A stretch of DNA of 64,000 bases from Morella rubra (taxonomy: Eukaryota > Streptophyta > Magnoliopsida > Fagales > Myricaceae): assembly GCA_003952965.2 (NCBI GenBank), contig RXIC02000140.1, positions 1-64,000 of the forward strand, written 5' to 3'. The notes beneath the pieces were generated by a model that made no database searches, was not told the origin of the DNA, and was given only the letters and a program-made list of their open reading frames with translations. Positions within the stretch are counted from its first letter, which is position 1. Each line of letters begins with the position of its first letter. Of this stretch, positions 21,060 through 33,199 are shown one piece after another. The translations under genes and the position numbers were made by a program.

Positions 21060-23734
21060 GAGAGGGGTCCTTTAGACAATTGCTGAAATTTTTTTAAATG
21101 ACATGGCAGGGGTAAATTGGTCAATTCAATCTTTTTCGTTGGCGTGGCATGCATAGTAGGCAGAGATGGACATGTGTTGTATTATTAGAGGACATAATGT
21201 GGAGGGGGTTTAACACGTCAGTAATTTCCGTTAGGTTGTGGACGGAAGTTGGATGGAAAGACATAGATGGGAAACATTTAAAACCACAGAGACGGCAGGA
21301 CAACAAAACATACCCTATAGGCATTTCCAGGAAAAAGTTAAACCACAAGGACATACCTTATATTTTAGCCAAAAAAGAAATAAGAAAAAAGGATGGACCC
21401 AGACAAGAACCCTCCCATTTGTGTTGTTCATCTAAATTATAGCTTGCATTCTAATTGTCAGTTGATCAAAAAAGAAAAAAAGAACACAATATTACTCATC
21501 TGCTGGTGTCAACCTTGCAAGCCATATCTGGCAAGAGAAATTAAATCCCTTGCTCCAGAAAGTAAACCTCTTATCCTGTCAGTGAGGTGTTATGGCCAAG
21601 TGTAAGGGGAAACTGTACTATAGTTGCAGCTTGGCAGCATACCGCTGTTCTAAGCAGCAAGAACCACCTTAAATTGCTTCGTGCTGTAACGGAAATGAGC
21701 ACTAAAGAGTATCCGCTCCATCCATTAGATTGGCTAGACTATATTGCCTTCTTCCTGTTATTTCCTATTTATGAACATTTGTTATCCATACAATGTGTGT
21801 GTTTTTGAGGTTCATTAGCTTGCTAAGCCTATGCTGTCGATGGGGTTTATCAAGGACTCATGAGAATTACAAATTAATAATGTCTGCCAGAAATAGCTAA
21901 AGAATCTTGACCTGGACAAAGAAATAAACCGTCAAAAAACAAATAAATCGAAAGATGCTAGGCTAGCAAGAAGACTAGTTTTACACAAACACTACTTGCT
22001 GATGCACCATTACGTGGCTAGGACATAACAAGTTTAAGTTTATCTAATTCATCAAGGATACTATGGGTAAGGAAAATGTATAACCTATGAAAATCATATA
22101 TGCAAGTGCTCAGTCCAGGCAGTGCTTATGGTGGATGTGTGCATAGTTGCAGTGCTTTGGGATACAAAGAGGTTAGTAGCGCACTGCAATAGATATCTGA
22201 CCGGGCCATAGCTACAATTATTCCAAGGTGTAACTGAAAACCAAAGTTTATAGACTAACAAAGGTACTTCATATGGTAGCAATAACCAGGCCATGACCCA
22301 TAGAAGTTGCAATGAGTGAAGACTATCCATTGCTTCCCAGAAGCACAGCTGCTATGTGGCAAATCATGGCGAAGCTTCTAAAGCCCTCCCATTGTTCCAG
22401 CATTTCAACAAAACCAACAGTTGCACTCTCAGTAACAAGACTGGGTGAGCTCTTTTCCTACTGTTAGGAAGGTAAAATATCCAACATTCCGTATCTCATA
22501 GTAGACTCATTGGATGACCCATAGAACTTTGCCTCTAGTTGTACTAGGTTAAGGGATCTGTATCAGGTATATGGCCAGAAGCCTATACAATTTTTTCATC
22601 AGAAATTATAAGTCTTCTCCTTTATCTGATAGCGTACGACTTACATGTTGGCCACCCATCACAAGAATAGTTTCCCTCTCTGTTTTGTCTTCATTCTTTC
22701 ATTCTTTTCCTTAGATTGAAAGAATGAAGAAAACTCTACTGCTTGTTCAAATCAAATGGTGATTATGGTAAGAGTCTAATCCTCATCATGTGATACAACA
22801 TTTCCTAATTTTGAGAAGATCCTGTGCTCTCCAAGATCTTACAACTTTAAAGATGGAGTTGAAGACTACTATAACGGTGTGATGAAATATAATACTTCAT
22901 TATACTGTAATGGGGATTCTGACAATTGGCAGTATCACTATGTCGTAAATAGGCAAGATAAGAGAGCCTCCTCCCTTGGACAGAAAGTGCAACTCTTTTA
23001 TCTTTATATTCCCACTGATACCTAATCGACAACGAACCTTTTGTAGGTCTAACATTTAGACACACAACTGCATCACATCTGCCTAGTCACGTTAAACAAG
23101 ATCGCAATCTCCAGTTGCTCAAGTGTCTAAAATATGTGACATAATAACCTACTTTAGCCGCTTATGTTTCTATCATATTGCTTGTCTGAAATGTAGTTTA
23201 TGCTTCATAGGAACCAGGAGAAGCCTATAACCTGAATTTTCACTTAAGCATTCCAATGCAATGTTGATGATTTTTTGAATGTCACTTTAAACAAGAATCT
23301 ATAACCAGCTAAGGGGAAAAATACTCGCAGCGGAATATTTAGCTCCACCATTCATTTGTAAACAAGTAACTTCTCTAATAGGTCCTCATTTACAGGGAGC
23401 CTTATAAATCTAGCTTAAACTACCTCTGATATATTTCCTTAGAAAAGAAAAATACCATCTCCAATGACAAAGCTAGATCTTGCAGGAACTTCAAACTTAA
23501 ACGCAGTATACGCCTTTTCAAAAACCTACACAAATAAAGGTAACTTCTTTAGCTTATGCAGAACGATTTTGGACACTACTTACAATGTTCTGTTTCGCTA
23601 GCAGAAACAAAATCTATCTTCTTCTCCAACCGAACAAAGTACATAGACAACTTGGCATATCAAGGCAGGAACACAGAATTTAAAGGACAATGCTGATATA
23701 GGTAGCTACCAGAGCTACGAGCTGAAATCTCAAT
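21060..23734. other. Intergenic region, no gene recognised
   Basis: The part 21060-21440 reads like a decayed transposon or GRF-associated flank (GTTAGGTTGTGGACGGAAGT, then CCACAGAGACGGCAGG). From 21450 to 23700 base composition is less AT-rich than elsewhere, but every frame is broken by stops and I recognise no protein or RNA gene. The last few hundred bases before 23735 are the 3' flank of the DUF1295 gene. Confidence 0.5.
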
Positions 23735-24975
23735 TCAAGTGCTTTTATGTTTTCTGTCAATTGTGGATGACCTGAACCAAGGTACCCACACTGAAGTTGT
23801 CTGCTGGTACAGCCTGTATGCCTCGGCTCTGTATTCTTGTTTCAGCATACGGTCCTCCACAAGCTTAGTCACATAAGCTAAGCACATGCTATTGATAAGT
23901 GCTCCAAAAAAGGTCCATCCATGTCCCAGGTTCCATGCAAATATAACCAGTCCCCACCACCACAACTGCTCCCCAAAGTAATTTGGATGCCGGGAGTAAT
24001 TCCACAATCCCTTGTCAAGGTTGGGCACCATTGGTTTTCCCAGTTCTTTCAGTTTGTTGTTTCTAGCCACAAAGTCATGCAATTGAGTGTCCGCGTGGTA
24101 GGCGACAACAATACCAGAGACGGAGCCAACGATTGCAATGAAATCCGAGAAGTTCAATGGCTCGTCGACCGAGTGGACAACATACAATGGGAGACATACT
24201 CCAATCAGAAATACCTGCAAATGTCAAAACAAAGAAAAGAGAAAGCGACACACATGAGCTAACATTGTCATGACATTCAGGAAATTCGTCGAGCAGTCAC
24301 CATCAAATCAGATGGGGAGTAATGTTTTGGGGGTCATCGTCTACCTGCTGAGATAGGTAGACGGCGAAGAAGGAAACCCACCACCAGTGCTTGCCATATT
24401 GTCGGCGCATGTCAGTGAACCTCCAGTCCTCCCTGGCGCCCCACTGCCAGTCTTCACGCCTGAAGTAGTTATGGGTAAGCCTCAGACCCCACACCCAAGT
24501 CATAACGATTGCGATCCTCGATCTCCACCAGTTATAATGAGCCAAAGGGTGAGTTGCATAGTAATGAACAAGCATTATCGGTACCACCGTCCAAAACAAA
24601 TCTATCATCTGCACTCAAACAAAGTCAATCAAAGAAAGTCAAGAATCAGAGGGGAAAGAAAAACAAAGCAAATAAAGCAGTTCTGAAGGGAAACAAGAGC
24701 CCAAGTACCCAGTGGCTGTCCTGGATATGGCTGATGACCCAGAAGAGCACGTTGACGTTGAGGAAGAAGAGGACATTGGCCAATAGAAAAGGGTGGTGAT
24801 AGCACCATGTCCAAAGAGGAGCCAGAGAAAGCGAATCACCCTCAATCCCAGAAGTATTAGCATGGTAAAAGTGATTGAGGAATAAAAGGTAGAAGATTAC
24901 GGATGGAAGGGGAGCTAAAATGGCTATCACAGCATTTTTCAAGTTCGCAGCACCACCACCACCGCCAAAACCCAT
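23735..24975 (-). CDS. DUF1295 / steroid 5-alpha-reductase-like membrane protein
   Basis: Three minus-strand exons, 24975-24709, 24608-24345 and 24214-23735, join at codon boundaries through GT-AG introns to encode 336 residues. The protein is very hydrophobic, with several predicted membrane spans. The family signature lies in exon 3 at about residues 247-265 (LWNYSRHPNYFGEQLWWWG), preceded by ADTQLHDFVARN. Exon 2 carries RREDWQWGAREDWRFTDMRR. It matches Arabidopsis At1g73650 along its length. DUF1295 proteins share a fold with the C-terminal part of steroid 5-alpha-reductases and isoprenylcysteine methyltransferases and are thought to be ER-membrane oxidoreductases; the substrate here is unknown. 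An in-frame ATG at 25002 would add nine residues, but the family usually starts at the MG...NLKNAVIA segment, so I use 24975. Confidence 0.93.
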
Positions 24976-25034
24976 GGTGTGCCTGTCCTTGGTTTGATGC
25001 AAGTAATGCTACTGGCCGTTGCGATCGAGAGGCC

Positions 25035-25042
25035 TATTTATA
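25035..25042 (-). promoter_or_regulatory. TATA box of the DUF1295 gene
   Basis: On the minus strand this reads TATAAATA within CTATAAATAGG, about 60 bases upstream of the chosen start codon at 24975. Both sequence and spacing fit a plant core promoter, leaving a short 5' leader of roughly 30 bases. Confidence 0.65.
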
Positions 25043-25059
25043 GAATACCAGCTTGTGTT

Positions 25060-28000
25060 ACTAACGCTCCGCAAGGGCTTTGGTTATGTTTGGATGAAAA
25101 CGTTTTATTCAATTTTTTCATCAATTTTAATATCTTTCTATTAATTTTAATAATTTTTTACAAATTTTAATAATTTTTAACACATTTTTAACCATCTTAA
25201 AAAAATTTATACTACTTTTAAAAAAATACAAATATAAAAAATTATTTTAAAATCTAAAACAAACCTCGCCAAGGTTCTATTCGGCTCACCGCTATTCATA
25301 ATAACATTCAGCATAATTTCTCTTTCGGCCCAGAGGGCCATAGTCTATAGACATCCCCCCTCCGGGCTCCACATAATGATTAGGTCCCATTACCATGTCA
25401 AACACCAGCACGTTGATCCTATGCATTCCATACATCCAATCATTGTAGTTGTTCGACGTTATTAGTTAAAAAAAAAAAAAAAACAAATTCTTCTGTTCCT
25501 GTTCCACAATAAATATTAAATATAACTTAATCACTTTTCAGACCTATTATTAACTGTTATGGAACTTTTACAATGTATTTATTTCTCTTCGAATTAGATC
25601 ATTTAATATCTCGTAGAAGTTACTTAGAAGGAATCAAGATCTTTTGTAACTTTTTTGTCTAAATTACATGATAAAATTCAAAAAGAAATATAAACACAAC
25701 AGATTAACTATACATCATTTAATGCTACTTATATCTATTAATATAAAGTTTTGAATAGAATAAACCTTACAATGAGATCCCTTTATATTATTTATGTCTA
25801 TTTAAATTCTACCTTATAATTCAAATAGAGAATTACAAAAGATTTTAATACGAAGGAAGGACTCAAAGTAAAAACATTATTTGTGTTGTTTTGATAGAAA
25901 TTCGTCCGAGTTCTAGCTCGAGAAAAAAGATAATATTTACCAATTCAACTTCGAGGCTGAAGCTGACGGCCGTCTATCGGCAATAACTAAACAAGCAGCA
26001 ATAATTAGGGGCCCCAAATGCATGCACAATCCAAGCAAACGAATCCGATACACGAATAAAAAAAAAATATAATTATGAGGCCTTAACCATGCTTGTGGCG
26101 TTTGTAATGATGTTTAGCGCCGATAGTGGTGCGGCTAATGATATATGCCCCCCAATCCATCCACATGCCACGCATAATATATATCGACCTAATCTTCCCC
26201 TTGGCCCTATCTTCTCTCTTGCTTCGCAAGATCTCCAAACTCTAGCAGGCAGAAGCAAAAGCACTTCACTGTACGATGCCACGCTTGCCGCTTGCCTTTG
26301 AGGGACCGTCATCGATCGCCATCAATGGCTGGCTCACACCACTATATCAACTTTTAAAGCACCAATGTATGGTCCACGAAGGTCTTCTTTCTTCAGAAAA
26401 TTAAAAAAAAAAACTTCCATAGCTAGCATGCATAGGTCTGCGGATTATCTTCCTCACTTTTAGCACGTATAGGTTGGGGAACAAAATTAAATTCTGAGTT
26501 GGATACTTATGTGGTCCATTGCAACTTCTTATTGGAGCTAATCAAGAAAAAGTAATATTAAGTATTTCACTTTGTTCTTAAGTTTGGAATCATTTTAGCA
26601 AATCTTCTTTCAGTTTTTAAATTGATGATAGAGGTTCCCGAGTTTATAATTTTTATCAAATAAGTTATTCTCTTAAAATTTCATTCTTAAAATTAATAAT
26701 TCGCACATCAACTCTAATTATAAATTTGACTTGTGTCACCGAAAAATAAAATTATGTGTCTTATAATTTTTTAAGTTTGTTTTATATTTTAAAAAAACAA
26801 AAAATTATGAAAAAACTTTAAAAAAATTATAAGTAGCATGATTTTAATTTTAGATTACACTTATCAACTTAGGATTGAAATTGCCTTTATGATCAATTTA
26901 AAAATCAAAGGATTATTTGTTAAAATGGGTCAAAATTCAAGGACGTACATAATTCTAAAAATTATAAACTCACCTCTATGATTAATTTGAACACGGAAGA
27001 ACAATTTACTAAGAAGTGTCAAAATTTAAGAAAAAAATGATTACTTAATCCTTAAATTAATTAAAGCATCATGAAAAGATGGTAGTAGTGCTTAAAAATG
27101 TGTTTGAGTGAGAAAAGTTTACAACGTTGCAGCTGTGCAAGTCTCGGTCCGGATTCAAGTCTCCTCTTTATTATGCTCTCGGAGGTCTCCGCCCACGTCG
27201 AGCGATTTTTCGTTTTTGGATTGAAATTTTGAGAGTTACTAGTTTTGTTGTCTGATGAAATTAGCGATGTTACAGATCATTTAAAAAAAAAATCAAAACC
27301 AATCCACTAGTTCTAGAACCAAATTTCAGGAATTTCAAATTAAAACCGTAATTCAAAATTTAATTAGCCACTTCCGAAACATGCTATAGAAGTTTTTTTT
27401 TTTGACAATTATGGGAAGGATCAAAATAAAATGTAAGACCAATCCACACACTACCTCCAAAAAAAAAATAACATCTTTTTTTCTCCATAATTGTCTAGCA
27501 AAACTAAAAGTATTTGTCTCAGATAAGGAAGGATAATCTGACCTTGGATTTAGGGAAAAAGTCACTTTAGGGCTCATTTATAGCACGTGACATGATTTTG
27601 ACAATTGAATCTTTTTCTAGACGCAAATCGATGAAAATGAGTTGTTTTAGGATTCAATGTGTCAAAAGTGATAATTGAGATCCCTATTTGAAATCACTTT
27701 AGTAGTTTGGAGACGCAAAGTGACTTTTTCTCTTCAATTTAAAACGTCATCACTCCTTCAAGAACTATATAAAGAAGGAAAGACTTTGGTAATATCTTGC
27801 AATAACTCAACTTATATTTAGAGAGTTTTGTATTGATATTTATAATATTATTTGTATTCTTTACAAGTAGTAAAATGATAAAGAAATATATTTACACTGA
27901 AAAATATTACTAACAAGAGATTATAGATGTTGGAGAGATTTCAGCTGTATTGATAAGGAAATATTGCCGTTGGTGAGATTGAGGCTGAATTGATAAGGAA
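25060..28000. other. AT-rich intergenic DNA
   Basis: No gene is recognised. The stretch about 26090-26320 is less AT-rich and could be regulatory sequence or a decayed element; no protein homology was seen. The final 250 bases (27770-28000) run into the copia remnant and may be the remains of its 3' untranslated region or LTR. Confidence 0.45.
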
Positions 28001-28006
28001 TGCTAG

Positions 28007-28445
28007 CTATTCGAGACATTTATGGGGTCTTGTGAATTTGACTTTGTTGGGAATATTCTCCAGTACGCCCCTGCAAACTAAGCCAGTCGATGAGGTCAAG
28101 TTTGGTTTGGAAAGACTCAAAAGTAGCGTGTGAAGGAGGATATCTGCAAGTTGTGAGGAAGAGGCAGAATGTTGAGTATGGAGGAGGCCCAATGCAACAC
28201 ATTCATAGACGTAGTGATAGTCGATATCTATGTTTTTACTGTGGGTATGGAAGTCTGTCTTGATTGTCATGTAAAGAGCACTACCATTGTCACAGAAGAG
28301 CACATGCGTCGAGGAGAGACGCGCACCAAGGTCACAAAGAAGGAAGGAAAGCCAAGTCAGCTTAGCTGCAGTGTGAGCTATGGCACGATATTTTGCTTCT
28401 GTTGTCGAGCGAGAGATAGCATCCAAGAAATGAGATTGTTGCCAA
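28007..28445 (-). pseudogene. Ty1/copia RNase H domain fragment, 3' part
   Basis: Minus-strand translation gives a copia RNase H: DAISRSTTEAKYRAIAHTAA, TWLSFLLCDLG, VLFCDNGSALYMTIK, then HSKNIDIDYHYVYECVALGL and ADILLHTLL. The frame is open for about 139 codons but is followed by no LTR that I can place. At 28445 it is cut by a hAT-like insertion. Joining 28445 to 30911 restores the usual reading FLGNNLISW ahead of the DAISRS segment, apart from a small deletion of the intervening SSKKQ-type residues. Confidence 0.88.
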
Positions 28446-29584
28446 CAGGGGGGGAAGTAAGGGGTAGGGAACTAAGGCGGCCGCCACCCATTGCTCTGCC
28501 TAAAAAAAATTTTTACCTGTATTTTTTTCTTATAAGTTGGCCTGGACCCGACACCCATTAGGCAAAATAGAATCTAGCATTTGGCCAAATGGAATCTGGT
28601 TTTCATAATACCAAAGGTATACATATATCTTGGAATCTGGTCATCTATTTCATCTGATAACTGTAGGGAGACTCCTACTTTCTTCTGCACTCAAATAAAA
28701 TAGTATAATTCACCCACTCACAATGCCTTTTCACTTTCCACTTTCCACTCTCTCAGTCATTCGTTTATAATTGACAAAATATATTCTTGGCTCCCTAAAA
28801 TTTTTAAAAATGTCCCCTCAAACTATTTTTTAGCCTCTTAAGGATTTGAAATACAAATTTTGGCCTTGAATATTTAACAATAACCTATCACTTTTAGTTT
28901 GGACAAAATTTAAAAACACATTTGATAGGACTAAAAAAATTTGAGATTCAACTTAAATCTTCAAAATTCTAGAATTTTTCTTAAAACTCAAACTTTTGAA
29001 TAGTAAAAGGTTCTGAAATTTTAAAAATATATTTATTTAAAAAATAGAGAATATGAGTGTTTTCTCCTCTTTTAATATTTTTAAAGCTTAATTGCACTAG
29101 GGGTCCTTGAGGCAACACAATGTTGCAAATAAGCCCCTCCATCCACTTCCTGTCGGACCACTTAACGACAATTGCTGACTAGGATTAAAAATCCACGTTA
29201 GAGGCAACTAATGAGCTACACTTGTCTCGTTAAAGCAGGCCAGCCACACGTGCGCTAGGTGGTAGCCTCACCGTGCCTTCAAACAAAAAAAGAACTTAGA
29301 GATAATGACGTCGTTCAGCCCAATTGCATTTCTATCTTCGACACTTAGCAAATTACTCTCTTTCTCTCCCTCACTCTCTAGCACAGATCTCTCTCTCTAG
29401 TTTGTTCGTCTCTCTCTCTCTCTCTCGCTCTTATTCAGATTATTGAGAACCCTGATTTTTCCCTAAACCCATCTTCCATTCTTCCCCAACCGAGACAATG
29501 ACTTTGATCGAGGCAAAGAAGATGGATGACGAGAGAAGAATGAAGGGAAGCGGGGACGGTGAAGGCTGAAGGGAGAAACAAATC

Positions 29585-29735
29585 TGTGGAGCCAAGATGG
29601 AAATGGGTTGAAGATTGTTGTTGGAGAAAAGGGTGTTTGAGGAGCCAAAGCCAGGGCAATGATAAATGGGATAACCTTATGAGGGATTACAAGAAAGTAA
29701 GGGACTACGAGAGGAGGATAGCCGAGAGAGGAGAG
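29585..29735 (+). pseudogene. Captured trihelix transcription factor fragment
   Basis: The plus-strand frame reads PRWKWVEDCCWRKGCLRSQS then QGNDKWDNLMRDYKKVRDYE and RRIAERGEGNEG. This is the second half of a trihelix DNA-binding domain: aromatic residues spaced as in the third helix, followed by the DKWDNLxRDYKKVRxYE signature of the group related to Arabidopsis HRA1 and At1g31310. The expected cysteine in QCNDKW is glycine here. Neither the start of the domain nor the C-terminal half of the factor is present. It sits inside the Mutator-like element and just upstream of the R3H fragment in the same orientation, so a chimeric transcript is conceivable. Confidence 0.8.
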
Positions 29736-29774
29736 GGGAATGAAGGGCCTATAATTTCATCTACAGGTTGTTGG

Positions 29775-30069
29775 CCCCTTCTTGGTTGAGGCTCTACAAA
29801 ACCCTTGTCATAGTCTCACCATTTTGCGAATGGAACTCGATATCCAGAAGTTTTTGAGCATTCCTGAACTGCAGCAATTTGAGTTTCCACATTTCCTTAC
29901 TTCCTACCTTAGACTTGCTGCACATCGTGTTGCTCAACACTATGATCTTTAGACTATGGTCTAGGATGTTGGCATAGATGGTCAGGGAAATAAAATTTTG
30001 GTGAGGAAAATGGGGGAAATCAAATACCCAGTTGTCTGTTTATATAAAACACCTGCAAATCAGAGATGA
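29775..30069 (+). pseudogene. Captured R3H-domain protein fragment
   Basis: Translation gives VEALQNPCHSLTILRMELDI then QKFLSIPELQQFEFPHFLTS and YLRLAAHRVAQHYDL, the conserved N-terminal R3H single-stranded nucleic-acid-binding region of plant proteins such as At3g56680 and At2g40960. After two in-frame TAG codons where the family usually has glutamine, it continues DVGIDGQGNKILVRKMGEIK and YPVVCLYKTPANQR. The preceding CTACAG looks like the original intron acceptor, so the piece was probably captured as genomic DNA. A one-base shift near 29787 further breaks the frame. It cannot encode a functional protein. Confidence 0.85.
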
Positions 30070-30910
30070 TGAAAATTGCTATCAGGCGTAGGCGTAGAAA
30101 TCAGATACCCGTTTGTCTATTTGTATGTTTATCTGAAATATTTGCAAAATGGGTCGAAGATAGAAATGCAATGGGCTGAATGACGCCGTTATCTCCAAGT
30201 GGTTTTTTTTTAAGGCAGGGTGAGGTGGCTGACACTTGGCGCACGCGTGGCTGAACAATTTTATCAGGACAGGTGTCACTCATTGATTGCCTCTGACGTG
30301 GATTTTTAATCCTAGTCAGCAAGTGCCATTAAATGGTTTGATGGGAAGTGGATGGAGGGGCTTAATTTTTATGAGAACTCGACCTCAGGGGTCTATTTGT
30401 TGAAAACGTTACCTCAGGGGCTTATTTGCAATATTGTGTTTTCTCAGGGGCTCCTGGTGCAGTTAAGCCTATTTTTAAACTCTTTTTTTATTTATATCTA
30501 CTTTTGTATTATCTCTACAGTGTATTTATTTGTATTATCTCTACAGTATCTTTATAGCTTACTCAATTTTTAACTAATATAAACCCGTGTTATATATTCT
30601 TAATTTAAGAAAAATCTTTAAGAATATTTTTCATAATCTGAATTGTATTTATGCAAAACTTTTTCATATTTTACATCTAGTAAAGTATATAATATAAAAA
30701 TAAACATCATAATATTATTTTGGCCCCCGAAAGATAAATTCCTAGCTCCGCCACTAGTAAACATTTGACATTGTAGAAACGAGGTTATATTGATATTTTA
30801 ACTCTAAGATACTTTTTGTATTACGTAGGAAAAAAAAACTTTTTTTTGTCATTTCGCCTTAGGAGTTTGCCCCCCTCTATTTGAGTCCTGGTTCCGCCAT
30901 TGGTTGCCAA

Positions 30911-32390
30911 GAAAGGTATAATAGTTAGTGGTGGAGCGTCATCGAGTTACTGATCAACCTATCCAATCAGTATCTGTAACGGCATATAAGTCTATTGTAA
31001 CATAGGAATAAAGATGAATACCGAGATTTATTGTTCCACTAACATAAAGAAAGATACACTTTACCATCTTATAATACCATTAGTGGGACTATCCATGAAT
31101 TGGGATACAAAATTCACACGAAAAGTGAGATTAGGATGAGTAAGAGTGAGATATTGGAGTGCCCCAATAATGCTTCAATAGTTGACAAGATCATAGTAAG
31201 GAGTTATACTGTTAAAGTCCATTGATTTTTGAGTCATTGGAGTATTGATGAGTTTACAATCTTGCATTTGTGCATGGTGAGGGATATCTAAAACATTCTT
31301 TGATTAAGACAATATCAAACCATTAGTTGTAGAAGTCACTTAAATACCAAGAAAGTAATGGAGAGTTCAAAGATCGTTCAAAACAAATTCAGAATGAAGA
31401 TCTTGGATAAACGTATGAAGTAAAGATTTATCATCTACATAAAGTAAAAGAACAAGAGTTGCATGCTCTTTGTGACATATAAATAATGATAGATCTCACA
31501 TACTACAAAAGAAACCACAAGTAAGAAGAAAAGAACTAAAATGGTCCAACTAAGTAGGAGGGGCTTGTTTGAGACTATATAATGTTTTATATAATTTGCA
31601 GACATGGTCAGGCAAAGAGGTGTCAATAAAATCGGTTGTTCCATAAAAGTAGATTCATTTAATGACCTATGTAAAAAGGCATTTTTTTTTACATCTAGTT
31701 GACAGATTTCTCATTTTTTTACCAGGGCAATATAAGAACGGTTCGAATGGTACCTAGTTTGTGACATAATAGTCTATCTCATCCACTTGATAGTATCCTT
31801 TGGCAACTAAATGAGCCTTTAGGTGATTTAAGGGAGCCATCGACATTAAGCTTTGTTTTGAACACTCATTTACACCCAATAATTTAAATATCAAGTTGAC
31901 GAAGAACAAACTGCCAAGTATTATTTTTGTGAAGAGCTGGGAGTTCATCACTTATTGCTTGAAACCAACCCTCATGTATAAAGGCAGAACAAACAGATTT
32001 GGGGTCTTGTGGAATTGACGAAATATTATGAAAATTTCCATATTTTAGATTGGGCTTTCTTGTGCTTGCGCGAGCCCATGTTTCAAATTAGGTGCTAGGA
32101 CGGGGGGAAAATTCATCAAGTGTCATTGAAGACTCAAGTGTGGCAGGAGGCCCATCATTAATTAAAGTAGATACTGACGTCAATGATGGAATGTGAGAGG
32201 AGAGATTCACACTGGGAGGAAGATATATGAAATCACAAGGACTTTCCGAAGGCATCATTTCAATGGATTGATCATTTGGAGCCAAAAACAGGCAGGGATG
32301 TGTAATTAGGATGTCGGCCATATAATTCAAAATTATAGTCAACTCCTTCTGAAGCAAATCAAAATTCCTCTTTCTCGATAAGGAGCAATA
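30911..32390 (-). pseudogene. Ty1/copia reverse transcriptase region, upstream part of the split element
   Basis: The minus strand carries badly eroded copia RT sequence. Near 31780-31900 it reads MAPLNHLKAHLVAKGYYQVD, the start of RVT_2 (consensus RLKARLVAKGYxQ), and a linker-like segment rich in Pro and Ser (about 32090-32357) precedes it. Stops and frameshifts occur throughout. It is continuous with the RNase H at 28007-28445 once the hAT-like insertion is removed. Upstream integrase and gag are not recognisable. Confidence 0.75.
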
Positions 32391-32399
32391 GTCTACATC

Positions 32400-32904
32400 T
32401 TTTTATGTAGTCGACACAAATCTCGATCTTGACTTTTGCCAGTCTAAGGGATTGACTTTGACCTTTAGAGCTTTGACTTACGCAGCAAGTAATCGATTCA
32501 TACGTGATTTGTAGTCGACATTTTCTTCTACTTTGACTTTCTATGTCTATGAAGTTTGACTGTTGACTTTTCTAGACTTGATCTTTCCAATATATAGTCA
32601 ACACCTTTGAGTGGTGTAGTCGACAACGTCAATGTAGAGTCGCACAAAGTTTTACCCTTGAAGCCTTTTGACTTTTGGATTAATTTGAGCTTAAAGAGGT
32701 ATCTTTAATGTAAACCCATACTCAATTTAATATTGATAAGTCAATAAAAGAGATTGAGCGCGATTTATCAAGATCCAAATTGATAGAAATTAATTCCATA
32801 AAAATAAACTTTTAGAAGTATATAATCTCTTTCAAAAAATAGTAGATGGATTGTTATCATCATAATCAATTGAATGAGGTTATCATATAACCTTAGGGCT
32901 AACA
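32400..32904 (-). repeat. Partial copia-type LTR
   Basis: Read on the minus strand it begins TGTTAGCCCTAAGGTTATAT at 32904, followed by GATGATAACAATCC, resembling the starts of the LTRs at 49760 and 57727. It contains several GTCGACA/GTCGACTAC-like motifs. A related copy in the same orientation lies at 39330-39844. Downstream on this strand it is cut off where the pol remnant at 32390 begins. It would be the 3' LTR of the element whose RNase H lies at 33895-34310. Confidence 0.65.
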
Positions 32905-33199
32905 ATCTCCTCAAATTTAATGATGACAAAACATTCAATGATGTACATAGAGATTATTTCAATTAAGCGACTCTCTAATTTCCTTAATGCAGGCATAGAT
33001 AAACGTTTGATTTTTAAGAAATAATCAAGTTTCAGATTTATGAATGAAACTTCCCGTAAATATATGCAATAATTTGAGAGTTTGAAGAGACGATAAATCT
33101 TGGAGATGAAGTGATTCTTTAGGACATGTTGAAGATGCAAGAGATTTCAGATTTCTCTTGTTTTTGAAATATTTCTAGATTTTGTGAATCCTGTTAAAT

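Larger units (their letters stand above)
29085..30469. mobile_element. Pack-MULE (Mutator-like element with captured gene fragments)
   Basis: The 9-bp direct repeat TATTTTTAA flanks it at 29076-29084 and 30470-30478. Termini are inverted repeats: AGCTTAATTGCAC on the left against GTGCAGTTAAGCC on the right. Pairing extends for at least 260 bases, including AATCCACGTTAGAGGCAA with its mirror TTGCCTCTGACGTGGATT and CATTTCTATCTTCGAC with its mirror GTCGAAGATAGAAATG. Long TIRs and a 9-bp target duplication are diagnostic of the Mutator superfamily. The core (about 29345-30120) has no transposase but holds pieces of a trihelix gene and an R3H gene, so the element is non-autonomous and has captured host sequence. 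Confidence 0.88.
28446..30902. mobile_element. hAT-like element inserted in copia pol
   Basis: The 8-bp direct repeat GTTGCCAA flanks the element at 28438-28445 and 30903-30910. The left end starts CAGGGGGGGAAG and the right end, read inward on the other strand, starts CAATGGCGGAACCAGGA, the CAxxGGxGGAxCCAGG style of plant hAT ends. Removing the element and one repeat rejoins the copia RNase H coding sequence, which confirms the insertion. No transposase was recognised. A second hAT-like right end (TAGCTCCGCCACTAG, about 30743-30757) lies inside, hinting at a further nested copy. The Mutator-like element at 29085-30469 sits within it. Confidence 0.8.

Noticed and set aside
21450..23730. A possible non-coding or missed gene in the less AT-rich interval
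   Set aside because: Composition alone is not evidence; frames are broken and I saw no conserved motif or splice chain.
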